A stretch of DNA of 64,000 nt from assembly GCA_964023275.1 (NCBI GenBank), contig OZ029921.1:7229306-7293305 (forward strand), written 5' to 3'. A model generated the notes under the pieces. The model was not told the origin of the DNA. It worked only from the letters and a program-made list of their open reading frames with translations, and did not search any database. Source of the stretch: Norana najaformis. Its lineage: Eukaryota; Annelida; Clitellata; Crassiclitellata; Hormogastridae. Both the position numbers and the translations under genes were made by a program. Numbering within the stretch: position 1 is the stretch's first letter; each line of letters starts with the position of its first letter. Positions 52,626 to 64,000 of the stretch are shown in pieces.

Positions 52626-55600
52626 GTACATGTAACTTTTTCGAAAGGCATTTGGTCATCATGGATTTGAGAGATTAGACTATCTAATCTATTTTAAAAT
52701 CCAATCTAGAACTTATAAAATTTCACTGTAATAGAGTAGTGCACGAGGTATGAGTTGGTGGTTGCTAAGTAACTGGTAAGTTTTTCAAAAACTTTTTAAT
52801 GTTATGGCTTAAAAAACGCTAGCTTGTCACTGTACATGATATGTGACATCTTGTTAAATGTATTTAAGTCGTCTTACTTTAACTATTCTATATCTTACCT
52901 TATCTTACTAGTATTAAGACATGAGAAGGCATGTCCTTTAAGGCGAGTGTAGACCTCAGCTGAACATCACTGTCGTAACTTACATCTTAACTTACCTGTA
53001 ATTACATAACTCACTTTACCTTAACCTACTTTTTATCTTATCTCTAATTATTTATCATTTACGTATGTTAGACTTATGTTACCTTGATGATGTTTTTGGT
53101 GTTTGTAGGTTTTGCCATCGAAATGCTGGGCCGCGATCTCCCTTCTCATTCTGCCGTGCTCTGATAAACGTCCATACCCCGGGAAAGTCATTCTCTCCTG
53201 CCGAACCATCAGTGGGCAATAAAGTGAAAAGAATGATTACATTTGATGACAAAGAAAACCAAATGGTGCCCAGAAACTCAGTTTTTTAGCAGTTTTTTTA
53301 GAAATTCATGGCTTTTTATTATATTTACTGAATGCCATTATCAAATCAAACATGAGTTGATTAGCAACATTTGTACTTAGTACCTGTATAATAATATATT
53401 TAGACATATATCTATATGTGCATACATGGTCTGCTGGCAGTGATGCTGTATGGCAGTTATTATGAGGACATTTTGTCATGGCTTTACTTTCATGAGGAGC
53501 AAGAGAGGGGTAGAGGAAAGGTGAGAGAGAGAGAGAGAGGGAGGGAGAAACAGAGAGCTACAGAGGATTTTCCTCGGAAGGGACATTTTGCTGAACTTGA
53601 ATGCAGATACTTTGTGTGGGTTAGGCTAGTTAATAATAATAATTGTTTTGGTCTGATTATTTAGGATATTTAAGACAGTACTTGTGTAATGTTTTAGCTA
53701 CAAGATGATTTTCTACTGAAGAGAAGAAATATTCCTAATGAGAATGTTTTAATAAAGCAATTCATGGCTAAGGAGGATGTTCCAGTGAGACAATCCATTC
53801 CAGTGAAAGAGCCTACACCAACTCTTAAAGAAAACCAGAGTCTTCTTGGTGCACTGCAGCAGACGTTGTTGCCTAAAATACCTGTTATGTCAGAATTCCC
53901 AAATTCCATTTATTCTGGTCAGACGGCTGCTGTGCAACCTTTTAAACCAGCAGCACAGTCAAATGTTGTGTCATTGAAACAGTCCAAAAATCAAGAGACT
54001 GGGACCAGGTTGCAGGGTAAAGCAATGCAAAGAAGGGCACTGATGCAGGTCAATGTAACGCCTCATCCTAAATCTGTCGAATTAGGTAGAGCAGGCAGAC
54101 AGGTCCATACAGCTAATCGTGATTCCCAAAAGATTTCACAATTTGAAACGATCGAGTTCCCGACATTGAAAGCAAATACGTGTATTTCAGTTTCTCAGAG
54201 AACTGGTGAAAAAAGACAGACACGGGTAGGCACTGCCGTTGTCCGGGATTCAGCAAAACAGCCTATTGAAACAAAGCCAAGTAATTTGCCAACTGCAGGG
54301 CAGCATGGGACAACGCAACAGATTAATACAGGGATACGATCTGCTTTGAGTCTGTGGAAGAAACCATCTGCACTTTCAGTAAATGAAGACGAGTTAAAGC
54401 AAAGATGTTTTGATGAATTCAAAGTTAGGCAAGTATTTATTTTCTTATCTTTATATAAAACCTGTAGCACCATTATTGTTGAGCCATGTAACCAATAAGG
54501 AATGGTTGGTTGTTTTATCACGGCTGTTGTGTTTGCACCAAAGGATCCTAAACTGTTACTAGAGGCATCTAATAAGCAAGCAATTACTTCACCTGCTAAT
54601 ACACAAAGCAGTCAGTGGCTGGTACTGGGCATCTGTGCAAGGGGGAGCTTCTCTCCCTCTCCTCCCTCTTCCATAAGCGCTTGAAGACCGTATTATTCCC
54701 CACTTCTGGGACGATGGGCCGGGAGCGCCTCTGATGAGGCTACCTTGAAGCGGCGCTTTACAAATTTACGATTACGTAGCTCTTGGTCGATTGTCCTATG
54801 CGGTGGTTATCTTGAAGACTGTCCAGGACATTATATAGTGAGCACTGATGCAGTTTATGAATTTTACAACTCATCGCATTATATTTTGATTGTAAACGTC
54901 ATATAATCATGGGAGTGCCATGCAAACATTGGGTGGGCCAGTGGCATCACCATAGCAGATTGGGAAGACACTTCAGCTGAGAAACAGATTCCACACGTTA
55001 AACTGATTACAAGCAGCATCAATTATAATATTCTATGACACTATTAAATAATTAGTATTCTGCTGAATTTCAGTGTAAAGTAGGGCAGTTTTACTTACCG
55101 GCACTTGTCTATTCCAATACATGTTACAGTGATGTTTTAATGATTAGTAAATGTCTAACCAATCATTTAATTCAATCTAGCTTGCTCTGTTCATTTCCTT
55201 AGGAATATGATGTAAGTGGACATATCTTTAAGTTTAAGGTTTATAGATGTTGTTTGGTTTTTAAAAATGGTCATCTTCAGAGTCGTGGTCAGTTAACTCT
55301 CTTGTTCTGGACCAGTCAAACTTAGAAAGTGAAGTTTCTCAAAGGCTATGATTGACACAACTATAAAAAACTGTATACAGATCTGTATGTATAACAAAAG
55401 GTGCAGCTAAAGAGGAGCGGAAATTGTTCTTGCAGAGCAGATTGAAGATTAATTGGAAGATTGGTTCAGAAGGATTTGTAAATTCATAGTATTTGTAACC
55501 GTGAAATAACTGTATCTTAATACTAAGTTTAACTATGCTTTGCAGAGGGAGCAATGAGGGGGAAAAGTTGCAGAAACTATTCTTTTAAACTGATTGCTTG

Positions 55601-58600
55601 TTTCTAGGCTTTGTATTGTTTTGGGTGTCAATGATCTCAATGAATTTTATGTTCCTGCTCCGGGTGACCATGAAAATGTCTTTCGCAATTTGACCTGTGC
55701 TGATGGTGAGGGCTACCCATCTGAAATCGACCGTGAAGGTACGTGGCTTTTCAGAATCTGTCAATAGGCTGTCAATATAGAAATGTTTAGCTACTGGGTA
55801 TCTTCTGCTTGTATAAGATGAATCTCTACTGGGTATCTTCTGCTTGTGTAAGATGAATATTTGTGCACACTTCTCTGGTGTTAGCTCCTTTTCACTAACC
55901 ACGGCCAGCTCGGCAAAGCACAAAAACATTTGAAATCAGAGGGTCTCTTTCACAAAGTGAAGGCTAATATGATATTAACATTATGCTGTAATTCAAATAC
56001 CACCTATTGTCACATAGCACAAATGCTGCAGTTTAAACACTTTAAAAGTGCAGTAAAACCAGCACAAGGGTTGTTATACCAACTTTTATAGCTTCTTTCC
56101 GAAAAAGACAGTAAAGTAACATTAAATGAACAAAATATAAATTTTCAGGCTATTTTGCCAATTACTTAACACTAACAATCTGTTTTCACAACACTGATAG
56201 CAAAATAAGCACAATAACTCCACAGATAACTCAGTAATAGGCCATATATTATTATAAAGCTGGAAAATGTGTCCAAGCATGTATGGTCGCTAACGTTTGG
56301 CCATGACTGTTGACATGAGTGCTAGCATTTAGTGTTTTATTTTGCTTTTCTTTATTAATTTTCTTATTTTATGCAGTGACTTGCAATGGCAAGTTTATCC
56401 TTTGAAGTTTGCTTGTCTGAATGCCTAACTTTCAGTGTTATACTTTAATCAATTTTTTTGGCAGGTTTATGCTTTGCATTAGATTTACATTTAAATTATT
56501 TTACCCCTTTACTGAGTCGGCATACAGATGCTTTGTTTTTGACAGTGGCAGTTTTTGTTTTAGGTCCATTCCCAGCATGGTTGCATTCTGCTATGAAGTA
56601 TCTTACTCACTGTAAGTTCAAAAGCTTTTACTGGGATGCATATATTGACTTTGGAGCAATCTAATCATTGGTTGAACAGTTATTGCCAGTTCAGACTTTT
56701 TTGCTGTGGCTCAACGCTTGCAGGCTATTCCTCTATGGTCTGTTCAGGCCTATGGGGTATTCACAAGTGTGAGCTATACCAAACTTTACACATTTTCCTA
56801 ATTTTTACTGGTTATACGTGTGTGCAGGTTGTGTCCAGGTGTGGGTTATATGCGTGAAAAAATGGTAAATTAAATAAAACTTTGTGTGCATGTGCATTTG
56901 GTGTGCACTGTATGCAGCCCAACGTACCTGTCAGCTACTGTTGTTTCAGTGGCGGGCCATCCTTCTTAAAGCCAGTTATGCTGAGTGGGTGACCACTGCT
57001 GCAAACTGCTTTGGCCGAAACAAATTAGACGAATGCAGTTTCTGCTTCCTGCCTGCATCTGTGCAGAATTGTCTATCAGGGAACTGGTAAAGGCTAGTTT
57101 TGTTAAGCTTAATATTGCGTTAAATTATCTTTCTGGAATTTTCTAGGGCCACTTGAGGCTGTGGGCAGTCTTCCAAAGTATTCTGGTTTTGAGAAGGACG
57201 TTTTTCAAGCAGTTGTTGACTACTTTGAGGGTCCAGACGTGAAACCCATCTTCATGAGGCGCCTGAGCCAAGCTGTGTCCAAAAGTTTTGGTGAGACATG
57301 TTTCTCAGAAGATACTGCACAGTTGATTGCAAACAGAATTTAATGTGACTTCTCCAGAAAGTTAAAGTTTATGAATTTAGTTATAAATATATGTAAGTAA
57401 TTTTTAGAAATTATGCCTCAGGTGACTACTTTTCTTTCTTTCCATCAATTCTTTCACTGATTCCAGATTTGACATGTCACTTCTACAAACTATGTACAGT
57501 TGATCGAGATACTAAAGGCAGATCCAGAAACTGGCAGAGTCCTGCTTAATTAGGGTCACCTATTAACTTTGATTAAGTTAGATGGCAATAGCAGTGTATT
57601 TGTAACACCATTATCATTATAATTCATTAGAAACATGCACAATAAGAGCACAACTGTGTACAGAACATGCTAAATTACTGTATACAAACAATGCACAAAA
57701 GCAAAATAAAAAACTGTATGAGCTTACAAGCCAACTAAACTGAAGTATTCCCAGGAGAACTTATGGGAAAAACGTAAGAGTAATATGTACACAATTTAAT
57801 GAGCTGTCAAGTAGATGAAATTAAAAGGCCTCTCTTCTGCTTTTTAAATAATAAACAGTATTGATAACAATTACGAAAATATTAAAAGAAAAATTATCAT
57901 GCTTTGTTGCTTTGGATAAATGTAAAAACATAAATATAATATTTTCTAGATATACAAAACAAGAATGAATAAATTCTGTAATTGTTTATGTTCTGTGATA
58001 TTGTCACTTTCATAGTACATCTAAATTTTCGGGAACAAGAAAATGCTACAGAAGATAGGAAAGAAGAGAAGGAAGAGGAGGCATGCATGGAAACGTCATT
58101 TGGGCTTGGCACCGATGAACCACGAACACGGCTCATCCGCCAACTGCCTATCCGTTGTGGTCGAGTGCCTCGAGCACGGTCTTGCCTTGCCCAGCCGCGG
58201 GTCATCGCTTCTCCACTGAAGAACTGCTCAAATCCAATGTCACTGGTGGCCAGTGGACTAGACCTCAGTCAAGTACCAGGTGATACATTGCCCCTAATGG
58301 GATGTCACAAAATGGTGCTCTATAGATGTGTTGTTATGTTACAGTAATGGAAGAATTAAAGCCCATCACGGTATGACTGGCTCTGGACTACTAATAGGTA
58401 TTTTGCTACACCAAGTTCTTGTAATGGGCCATTTTCTTCTTGTGTTGACAGCAGATATGAATTGCCAGTTTATACATGATGCACTGGAATTTGTTACCTT
58501 GATGGTAAGGCTAAGTTGAGACTAAGACTGTGATCCTTCAGTTACCTTTATTCTGCCAATGCCTGACAAACATTTTGCTGGTGTAGTTTGTGAGTGCATA

Positions 58601-61600
58601 AGTACATTTGGTTGATGTAAACTTACATTTTCTGCCTACTAGCCTTGAGGATACCCCGATAAGATTGTCTATTTGGAAGCAAAAATGAGGACTCTCCTTA
58701 TTATGGAGCTATATAAATATTTGGTTGCATTACATTAGAGTAGTTTTAACTCTGTTGTCTTTGTAATTGACTTGCAGGTGATCGTGAGTACAATGGTAGT
58801 TCACTTTCCTATCTTTATTCGATGCCCGATGTGAGCTTCTTAGACCAGCCTTTGTTTGACACAACTGCAGGAGTGAGCAGATGTCCAAAGAAAGCGCTGT
58901 CTTATTCTGGCTTCCAGTCACAGAAAGGTTAGTGATTTCTTGTGACAGATATTAGGTGTTACATGAGGAAAAAGTTAAAGCACTTGTAGCAACTACCAAT
59001 GCTATACCTTTTCTAGGAATATTCAACTGAGTGATCGTGCCCTGTACAGATTCCAACAATCACATATTGAAACTTGCTTAGTTAGTTACTTATTTGGACA
59101 TTTATTTGGGACTTGTATCTTTGTATCTGAACGTTTGTGTAGAAAGCACCTTTTGAGGATCTCTGAAGCGAATTAAGTGTCTCCTCTATTGGTGTGTTGC
59201 ACTTGGGATACAGTTGACTGTTTTACTTCATACTGTACTGTGTTGGTTTAGAACGGGGTTGTCCAACATGGGGCGGGCGGGCCATGATCCAGCCCACCAA
59301 AGGGTTCATCCCGGCTTGCCAAGCCTTTCAAAATATTGATTTTTGTGTCTAAAATTGTGAACTGCTTACCTGCTAATATGTAGAATACTTGTGTAAGCAA
59401 AAGCAATGTCAGGTATTCCATTAGTGCAAAAAAATTCAACAAAAATGTGATTGTGTGGTATGTGATCTTAGGGTAGGCAAATAAAATTATTGTTTCATTA
59501 GCGTGCATTGCGTTGTTTTGATTATTGATGAAATTCTGTCTTTGGCCCCCAAAGTCTTAGAAAAAAGGCAATGTGGCCCTTCCCTGCAAAGGTTGGACAC
59601 CCCTGATGTAAGACTTCTTAACGTTGGTTATTTACAGTGGTAATCATGGCAATCACTGTATCATGGCTGCTAGCTATGAAAGCTTAACTTCTGCTATCCG
59701 AGAGCCTTCCGAAAGAATTCTTGTAAATGCTATTAATTTACAATTGAAAATTAATTTGCCTTGTAACATTATGTTACACCGTTAAAATTATTTGAAAAGA
59801 CAGTTCATTAATGTAAGACCATATGTGCATAGCAAGGTCATTATGTAAGTCATTTTGTTATTTAATTTGATTTTTAAAGTAATTTTCAATATTAATTGTC
59901 ATTCCTCTGAAGATATGTCTGCCGTGTCCGTTTGGGGCAACGCTGAGACAAACCACAATCGCAGACGCCATCGCCCTACATTATCTTTGTTTCACTCTTC
60001 TCTGCCATCTGAAGAAACCATTCCAAGGACTGGTTTTGATGACCCTTTCCAGTTAGCTGCCTCAGAGGCAGGTGGCATGAAACCGATGCGATGGGACCGC
60101 TCGCAAAGCATCATGCATCTTCCGGACGCCAGATGCCAGTGCCCAGCAGACTATTCCTCCTCGACATATTGTAAGGTGTGTTGAACCTCTTGGGTCTGAG
60201 CAGATTTTAGAAGGTAGAATTTTATTTCATTTCACGGATTTTGTGGTGAGAGGTAAGAAGCAGTGACGTAAAGTATTAACCCTCTTCCCATTTACCCTGA
60301 GAATACTCACCGGCAATGTTTGGTACTGCAGCGTTCACCCCAAGATGACTCACGAATCAAAGTCCTAACCTTACCCCTAGAGTTTAGCATGAAATATCTC
60401 ATTTTTATTATTACTGTTGTATTGCTCTATTATTTAGATCATCTATGAAAACAAATGGCATCATTCTATTTTTAGTATTGGTATTTCCAGTTGCAATGTT
60501 TAAACCTGAAAACAGTGTGTTTATGCAAAATTAAGGAAATGACGACGTCATATCGTTAATTTGTTAATAAACAGAAAAAGTGTTAATAATAGTTTGGCAT
60601 TGGAGAGTTTTCATTGAAAGCACAACAATCCAAGATAAAAACAGGTTTCAAGGAGCAGTCACAAATTGCCAATTTTGCAATCCAAGTTGCCAGTTTTGTA
60701 CATACGACATCACCAGCATTTTTTAGAATTTGCACTCATCATAAATGTGATTACGTTAAAGTGTGATGCTGAACACATAGTAGCAGTATGTAAGGCACTG
60801 GAACCCTTTGTGACATGCATTATTACAATGTAAATTCTGTTAGCAAGATTGATGACATGGAACCCGTTTAATTCATGTCAAGAACACAACTTGTAGTCTG
60901 TCTAGATATTTATTAAGCTCTTTTTAGAACTAGTACTGAAACGCATGGGGCATGGCTATGTAAAGTAGGTAAAAGGTGCATCATAAGGTAAACTGAAAAT
61001 GTGTTTTGCTGCATCAGGTGGAACATATAAGGTTTTCAGTGGATTGTTCCAGAGATTGTTCCTGAAAGAAAGTCAGTCCATTGCACAAGAAAGCATGCTG
61101 TGCCCCAGCTGCTGTCTTGGAGTATGGGACAAGGAAGTTCCCATGACTGTAGAACATAGCGACTGTACACTCAGCTGACCCAAAACAGGAACACAGAGTT
61201 CTTTGACATTTTCTGGGGTAGCTCGTACTACTGAGGCTTATATCAAAGAGGAGGATCTTGATTCATACTCTTTTTCAACAGGGAACCAGCGCTGTGTTTC
61301 TCCCATAAATAGTAGTCTGAAGTTTGGCTGGTTGGCTTCAGTTTGAGTGGCACAGTTGAGGATGAACTGTAGCTAGCATACCCAGAATTTTGGCAGACCT
61401 GCAAGAATAGACTTACAGTCTTGTTATTAATATGGATCCTAATGCGGCTCTGGGCTCCTAAAGATAGGATTGTAAGGCCATTCCATTGTGATGTATGGTA
61501 CTAAATGTTCACTTCTATTACTAAAATAAGAATGTAAATCAGAAAATGAGATTTATAGGGTGATTTTTAATTATGAACTTTTGCTATATGAAGCATGGCG

Positions 61601-63127
61601 ACTTTGCTGTGGTCTGTTCTGTTCTGTTCTGTAATGTCCTGGTAACTTGTGACAGGAACTCTTGAGCCTTACAAATGCATTACTTACATGCTTTCCCTTC
61701 TTTCATTTCTATCACAGGCAGAAAAAATTCTGTCTTGTTTGATGGCGGATTGGTGTTGGGTTGCTGCTGAGAAATGCCACAGCAGTATGTCAGTGTCCAG
61801 TTACATTACAATGTAGATTGCATTACAGTAGATATTTATACTATTAATAAAAATGAATTTTTATAATTTTCTGTTTTTTTTTATCAAATGAAGACATCAC
61901 ATTCGTGTGCAAACTTAGCACAACAAAGCCGTCGTTCTTGTGACTTGAAGTCTCACTCACATCTAGACAATACTTCAGAGTCGTCGTCTCTGTTCTATCT
62001 AACCCGGTCAACTTCACGTGGAGCCGTCACGGCCTCATACCGTTTGGCTGTTGATAAAAATGAGTCCTTCTCGACACCAGTTGGAAAGAGCTTGTTCAGC
62101 AGTGCAACAAATCATCACAAAAGTCTAGGTTAGCAGTTATATTATATGGAGTGGATGAAACAAATGCACCTGAAACTAGTTGTAACGTTGTCTTTAGGAG
62201 CCGTGTCGAAAACCGCGCTCTATAATGAGGCCTTGCTATATTGATGAATGTCTCTGACCGTGTTATGTCAGATTTTGTGCTATAAAGAAGCTTGTTATAA
62301 CATTCTGTTGTGTCTAACAGAAAACTCTGTTAAGAGGTTCAGTTGTTAAAATAATTGATGCTTAACCAGTAAACTATGAACAGTTTTCAGCCTCCTTTCT
62401 AAAATGGGTTATTTAGCCTTTTATCTATCGCTTGCTGAGAAGGTTTTAGATATCTGTTATTGCACATTATAGGATGAAACTATTTTCGGTAAAATGTTCT
62501 AACTCTTATTCAAGCTGATATCACAAATACATCCATCCTTAATTGCTTGAATTTACTCAAATCAAAGGTTAGCTCATTATTGGTGCTCTGTTAAACTGCT
62601 AACGACTGTCGCCTGCTACTTGTTTGTCTCGGTTATGCACCATTAGATTGAAGTTTTGCACTTTCCTTTTTATCTGTATCCAGAATAAAAATTTACTGTT
62701 TTTACACACCTTAAAATATTACCCAGTCTTAGCAAGTTCTTCAAAACCATTTTGCGTTAGTTTTACAACTTTGACATCAATCTCTATTCCAATTACTGGT
62801 ACTTTTGAATTTTTGTAAACTGTTAGCATTTTGTCGATGTTTTGACACTAAAAGGCTTCAGACAAATTACCTTACACTTGTCCTACCATACATTAGCTTG
62901 ACATACATTATTTTACCACACCATAATTTACCTTACCATAACTTTTGTTCTTATGAGCAGCTACAAGGCGGGACAATAGTGAGAAGTTTCTGGATGTGCT
63001 TCAGATGTTTTCCCTTTTGCTGCCTGTTTCTGAACACTGCCGTCTCATAATCCTCCTCCGTTTCCTCGGCAGAATTTCAGCAAATGAAGACCTCGTTCTG
63101 GATGAACAGCTGTCAGTCTGCCAGATG
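51430..63127 (+). CDS. DEPDC1: DEP domain-containing protein 1, 13 exons visible, truncated at the window end
   Basis: DEP plus RhoGAP-like protein; vertebrate DEPDC1 proteins act in mitosis and transcriptional control. Exons: 51430-51501, 52130-52287, 52512-52625, 53109-53280 (3' edge uncertain), 53698-54428, 55608-55738, 56564-56611, 57147-57290, 58016-58279, 58778-58927, 59913-60175, 61894-62128, 62961-63127. About 883 codons so far, all phases joining. DEP domain (about 19-113): EPYRATQL, FTASEAVNYLLRHLQRNPNF, VQLLRKLHKAKVFEDVRG. The GAP-like part has FPAWLHSAMKYLTHWP and KYSGFEKDVFQAVVDYF. The RSQS motif and FLDVLQMFSLLLPVSEHCRL match the C-terminal half of the family. The final part (family segment after TRSLMIHTFSRC) is not in the window. 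The ATG at 51430 follows TGTG and is the only start giving the PYRAT block. Confidence 0.94.
51955..52065 (-). mobile_element. tRNA-derived SINE head, minus strand
   Basis: Minus strand TGTGAGGAGTGATAGCCTAT, TGGTTAGCATTCTAAACTAT (box A and anticodon arm), then GGACAGGGATTCAAATCCCC (box B). In DEPDC1 intron 1, about 65 nt before the exon-2 acceptor. Confidence 0.7.
53109..54428 (+). CDS. DEPDC1: DEPDC1 exons 4-5: long linker with two KEN motifs
   Basis: Exon 4 (53109-about 53280) has three phase-0 donor candidates: after 53223 (AAA/GTGAAA), 53265 (ATG/GTGCCC) and 53280 (TCA/GTTTTT). All join exon 5 in frame, so its end is uncertain. Exon 5 (53698-54428, 731 nt) encodes a Lys/Gln/Thr-rich, probably disordered linker of about 243 residues, much longer than the human counterpart as I recall it. 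KEN occurs at 53251-53259 (only if exon 4 runs past 53259) and at 53827-53835. Exon 5 ends at a GC donor (AG/GCAAGT, 54429-54430); GT alternatives nearby break the frame of exon 6. Confidence 0.8.
53505..53560. repeat. (GA)n purine tract
   Basis: AGAGGGGTAGAGGAAAGGTG, then GAGAGAGAGAGAGAGGGAGG, in DEPDC1 intron 4. Confidence 0.85.
54635..54790 (-). repeat. Short GCGCC element (family B), reverse orientation
   Basis: GGGAGCGCCTCTGATGAGGC, TACCTTGAAGCGGCGCTTTA, CAAATTTACGATTACG. Reverse complement of the layout at 25455 and 41975; ends in the GATTACG tail. In DEPDC1 intron 5. Confidence 0.65.
55608..57290 (+). CDS. DEPDC1: DEPDC1 exons 6-8: RhoGAP-like region
   Basis: Exons 55608-55738, 56564-56611 and 57147-57290. 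Exon 6 reads CIVLGVNDLNEFYVPAPG. Exon 7 is only 48 nt and encodes PFPAWLHSAMKYLTH, matching LPHWVLSAMKCLANWP of human DEPDC1. Exon 8 starts by completing the Trp of HWP and has YSGFEKDVFQAVVDYFEGPD. An open frame extending upstream of exon 7 is intronic. A catalytic Arg finger is not evident, as in the family's degenerate GAP domains. Confidence 0.9.
58016..63127 (+). CDS. DEPDC1: DEPDC1 exons 9-13: Ser-rich region and conserved C-terminal block, incomplete
   Basis: Exons 58016-58279, 58778-58927, 59913-60175, 61894-62128 and 62961-63127. Exon 9 starts VHLNFREQEN and carries an Arg/Pro-rich stretch. Exon 10 has DREYNGSSLSYLYSMPD. Exon 11 has WDRSQSIMHL, matching RSQSLLL in vertebrates. Exon 12 has RSTSRGAVTASYR and TPVGKS. 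Exon 13 has EKFLDVLQMFSLLLPVSEHC and ends QM/GTGAGT in phase 0. The gene continues past 64000. Confidence 0.9.
59253..59605. mobile_element. hAT-like non-autonomous element (MITE)
   Basis: Left end ACGGGGTTGTCCAACATGGG; right end on the reverse strand CAGGGGTGTCCAACCTTTGC. These are imperfect terminal inverted repeats of the hAT CAGGGGTGTCCAA type, with GGGCCAT.. and GGGCCACATTG subterminal matches, about 353 bp, no transposase. An 8-bp target duplication is not clear. In DEPDC1 intron 10. Confidence 0.75.
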
Positions 63128-64000
63128 GTGAGTTCATTAGTAGCTGCTATAAAGTTTCCATTTAAGAATATTTGTGCAGCATACATGCTGTTACATTACA
63201 GATACGTAAAACGTCTAGCGTTATAGTTTTACGACTTTGAACCAAATCTGTGAAGCAAATAACTATTGAATTGTATTGTATTGTACTTGATAACTTATGT
63301 AGTGCTTCTTACAGAACAAACTACTCAGATGCACTTCCAGCATGAGAGCCCCTAGGAAATAAGAAAATAATAATAAGGAAATAAACTGTAGACAAGCATA
63401 AATTAAGTTCTGAGTACCCAACCTAGAGGGCTTTTATGGAAGAAATTGCTGCAAGAATTTGATCAAAGTTTAATGGTTCTGTTTCATGCAGAGCTAGCTA
63501 TCACATTTTGCTGAATATTTACAAAGTAGTGTGTTTGACACAAATATATTACATGAGCTAAGTATTTTACATTTCCTGGAAGTACTCAGCAAACTCAGGC
63601 TATTTTTGGATAGTTTCATGCTTGTATGTACTACTGAATTTGCTGTCCAGGCATTGATTGTTTTTGTAATTAGTTGATCGTAAGAATGGTGCTTTGATGC
63701 TTTATTATTGTTCGGTGGATCATTACTCGTATGCTTCTAAAAGTAATGTCTGCAAATAATAGACACTACTGACCTATTGCCAGTGTGGCATGTAATCAGA
63801 CATCAGACATAAGTGTACCAGTAGCTGCATTCGGTCACTAGAAACGTTGAATTGTGGCTACACCAGTGTCTGCTGTTTGCAGGCATCAATTGCAAGAGCA
63901 CATGTTTGACTGACAGACATATTCCCAAGTGAGCCACTCTGTGATTTGCCAATGGGACTGCTAGTCCAGCGACTGGAATGGCCTATTTATGAATCAGCAA
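63128..64000. other. No exon recognised; probable DEPDC1 intron
   Basis: Follows the exon-13 donor GTGAGT. I looked for the next family block on the plus strand and did not see it. AT-rich, no clear repeat apart from short AATAATAAGGAAATAA stretches near 63370. Confidence 0.6.

Noticed and set aside
56458-56664. 68-codon plus-strand frame as a full exon
   Set aside because: Only 56564-56611 fits phase and family; the upstream part is intronic with a good TTTTAG acceptor at its end.

Overview
This is a eukaryotic window, about 41% GC by eye, packed with short exons, microsatellites and degenerate mobile elements. The proteins look invertebrate. There is a divergent alpha-type nicotinic receptor subunit and a candidate PRXamide neuropeptide precursor, next to pan-metazoan NUP210 and DEPDC1. 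I lean towards a marine, probably lophotrochozoan, animal, but nothing here fixes the phylum. All gene models were spliced by hand from GT/AG (and two GC/AG) sites, reading-phase continuity and remembered family sequences. No alignment was run.

Layout. (1) 338-881, minus: 3' coding exon of a putative amidated-neuropeptide precursor with two KIPRV-Gly-Arg copies. (2) 2652-12748, minus: a complete seven-exon nicotinic acetylcholine receptor alpha-type subunit, 508 aa, all phases closing. Its introns hold purine/pyrimidine microsatellites and LINE 3' ends. (3) 12749-18772: intergenic, repeat-dominated. It holds a (TA)66 tract, a roughly 203-224 bp satellite-like tandem repeat split by a LINE with reverse-transcriptase remnants, and AT-rich DNA. 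(4) 18773-50630, minus: a complete 44-exon NUP210 (gp210) gene, 1906 aa, all phases closing, with one GC-AG intron. Its introns carry tRNA-derived SINEs, a 5S-rRNA-derived element and a triplicated splice-acceptor segment. (5) 50631-51429: compact head-to-head intergenic region, a probable bidirectional promoter. (6) 51430-63127 and beyond, plus: DEPDC1, 13 exons visible, truncated by the window end. It also carries a GC-AG intron. (7) 63128-64000: no further exon recognised, probably DEPDC1 intron.

Functional picture. NUP210 is the membrane-anchored luminal-ring nucleoporin. DEPDC1 is a DEP plus degenerate RhoGAP protein with mitotic roles in vertebrates. The two share one short intergenic region, which fits co-expression in dividing cells. 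The receptor and neuropeptide genes on the left are neuronal-type genes on the same strand, and there is no sign that they are functionally linked to the right-hand pair.

The least ordinary items are the neuropeptide precursor, the receptor's substituted loop-A tyrosine and unusual M2 residues, the split tandem repeat at 14.5-16.7 kb, and the triplicated acceptor of NUP210 exon 9. I see no CRISPR array, operon or prokaryotic feature.
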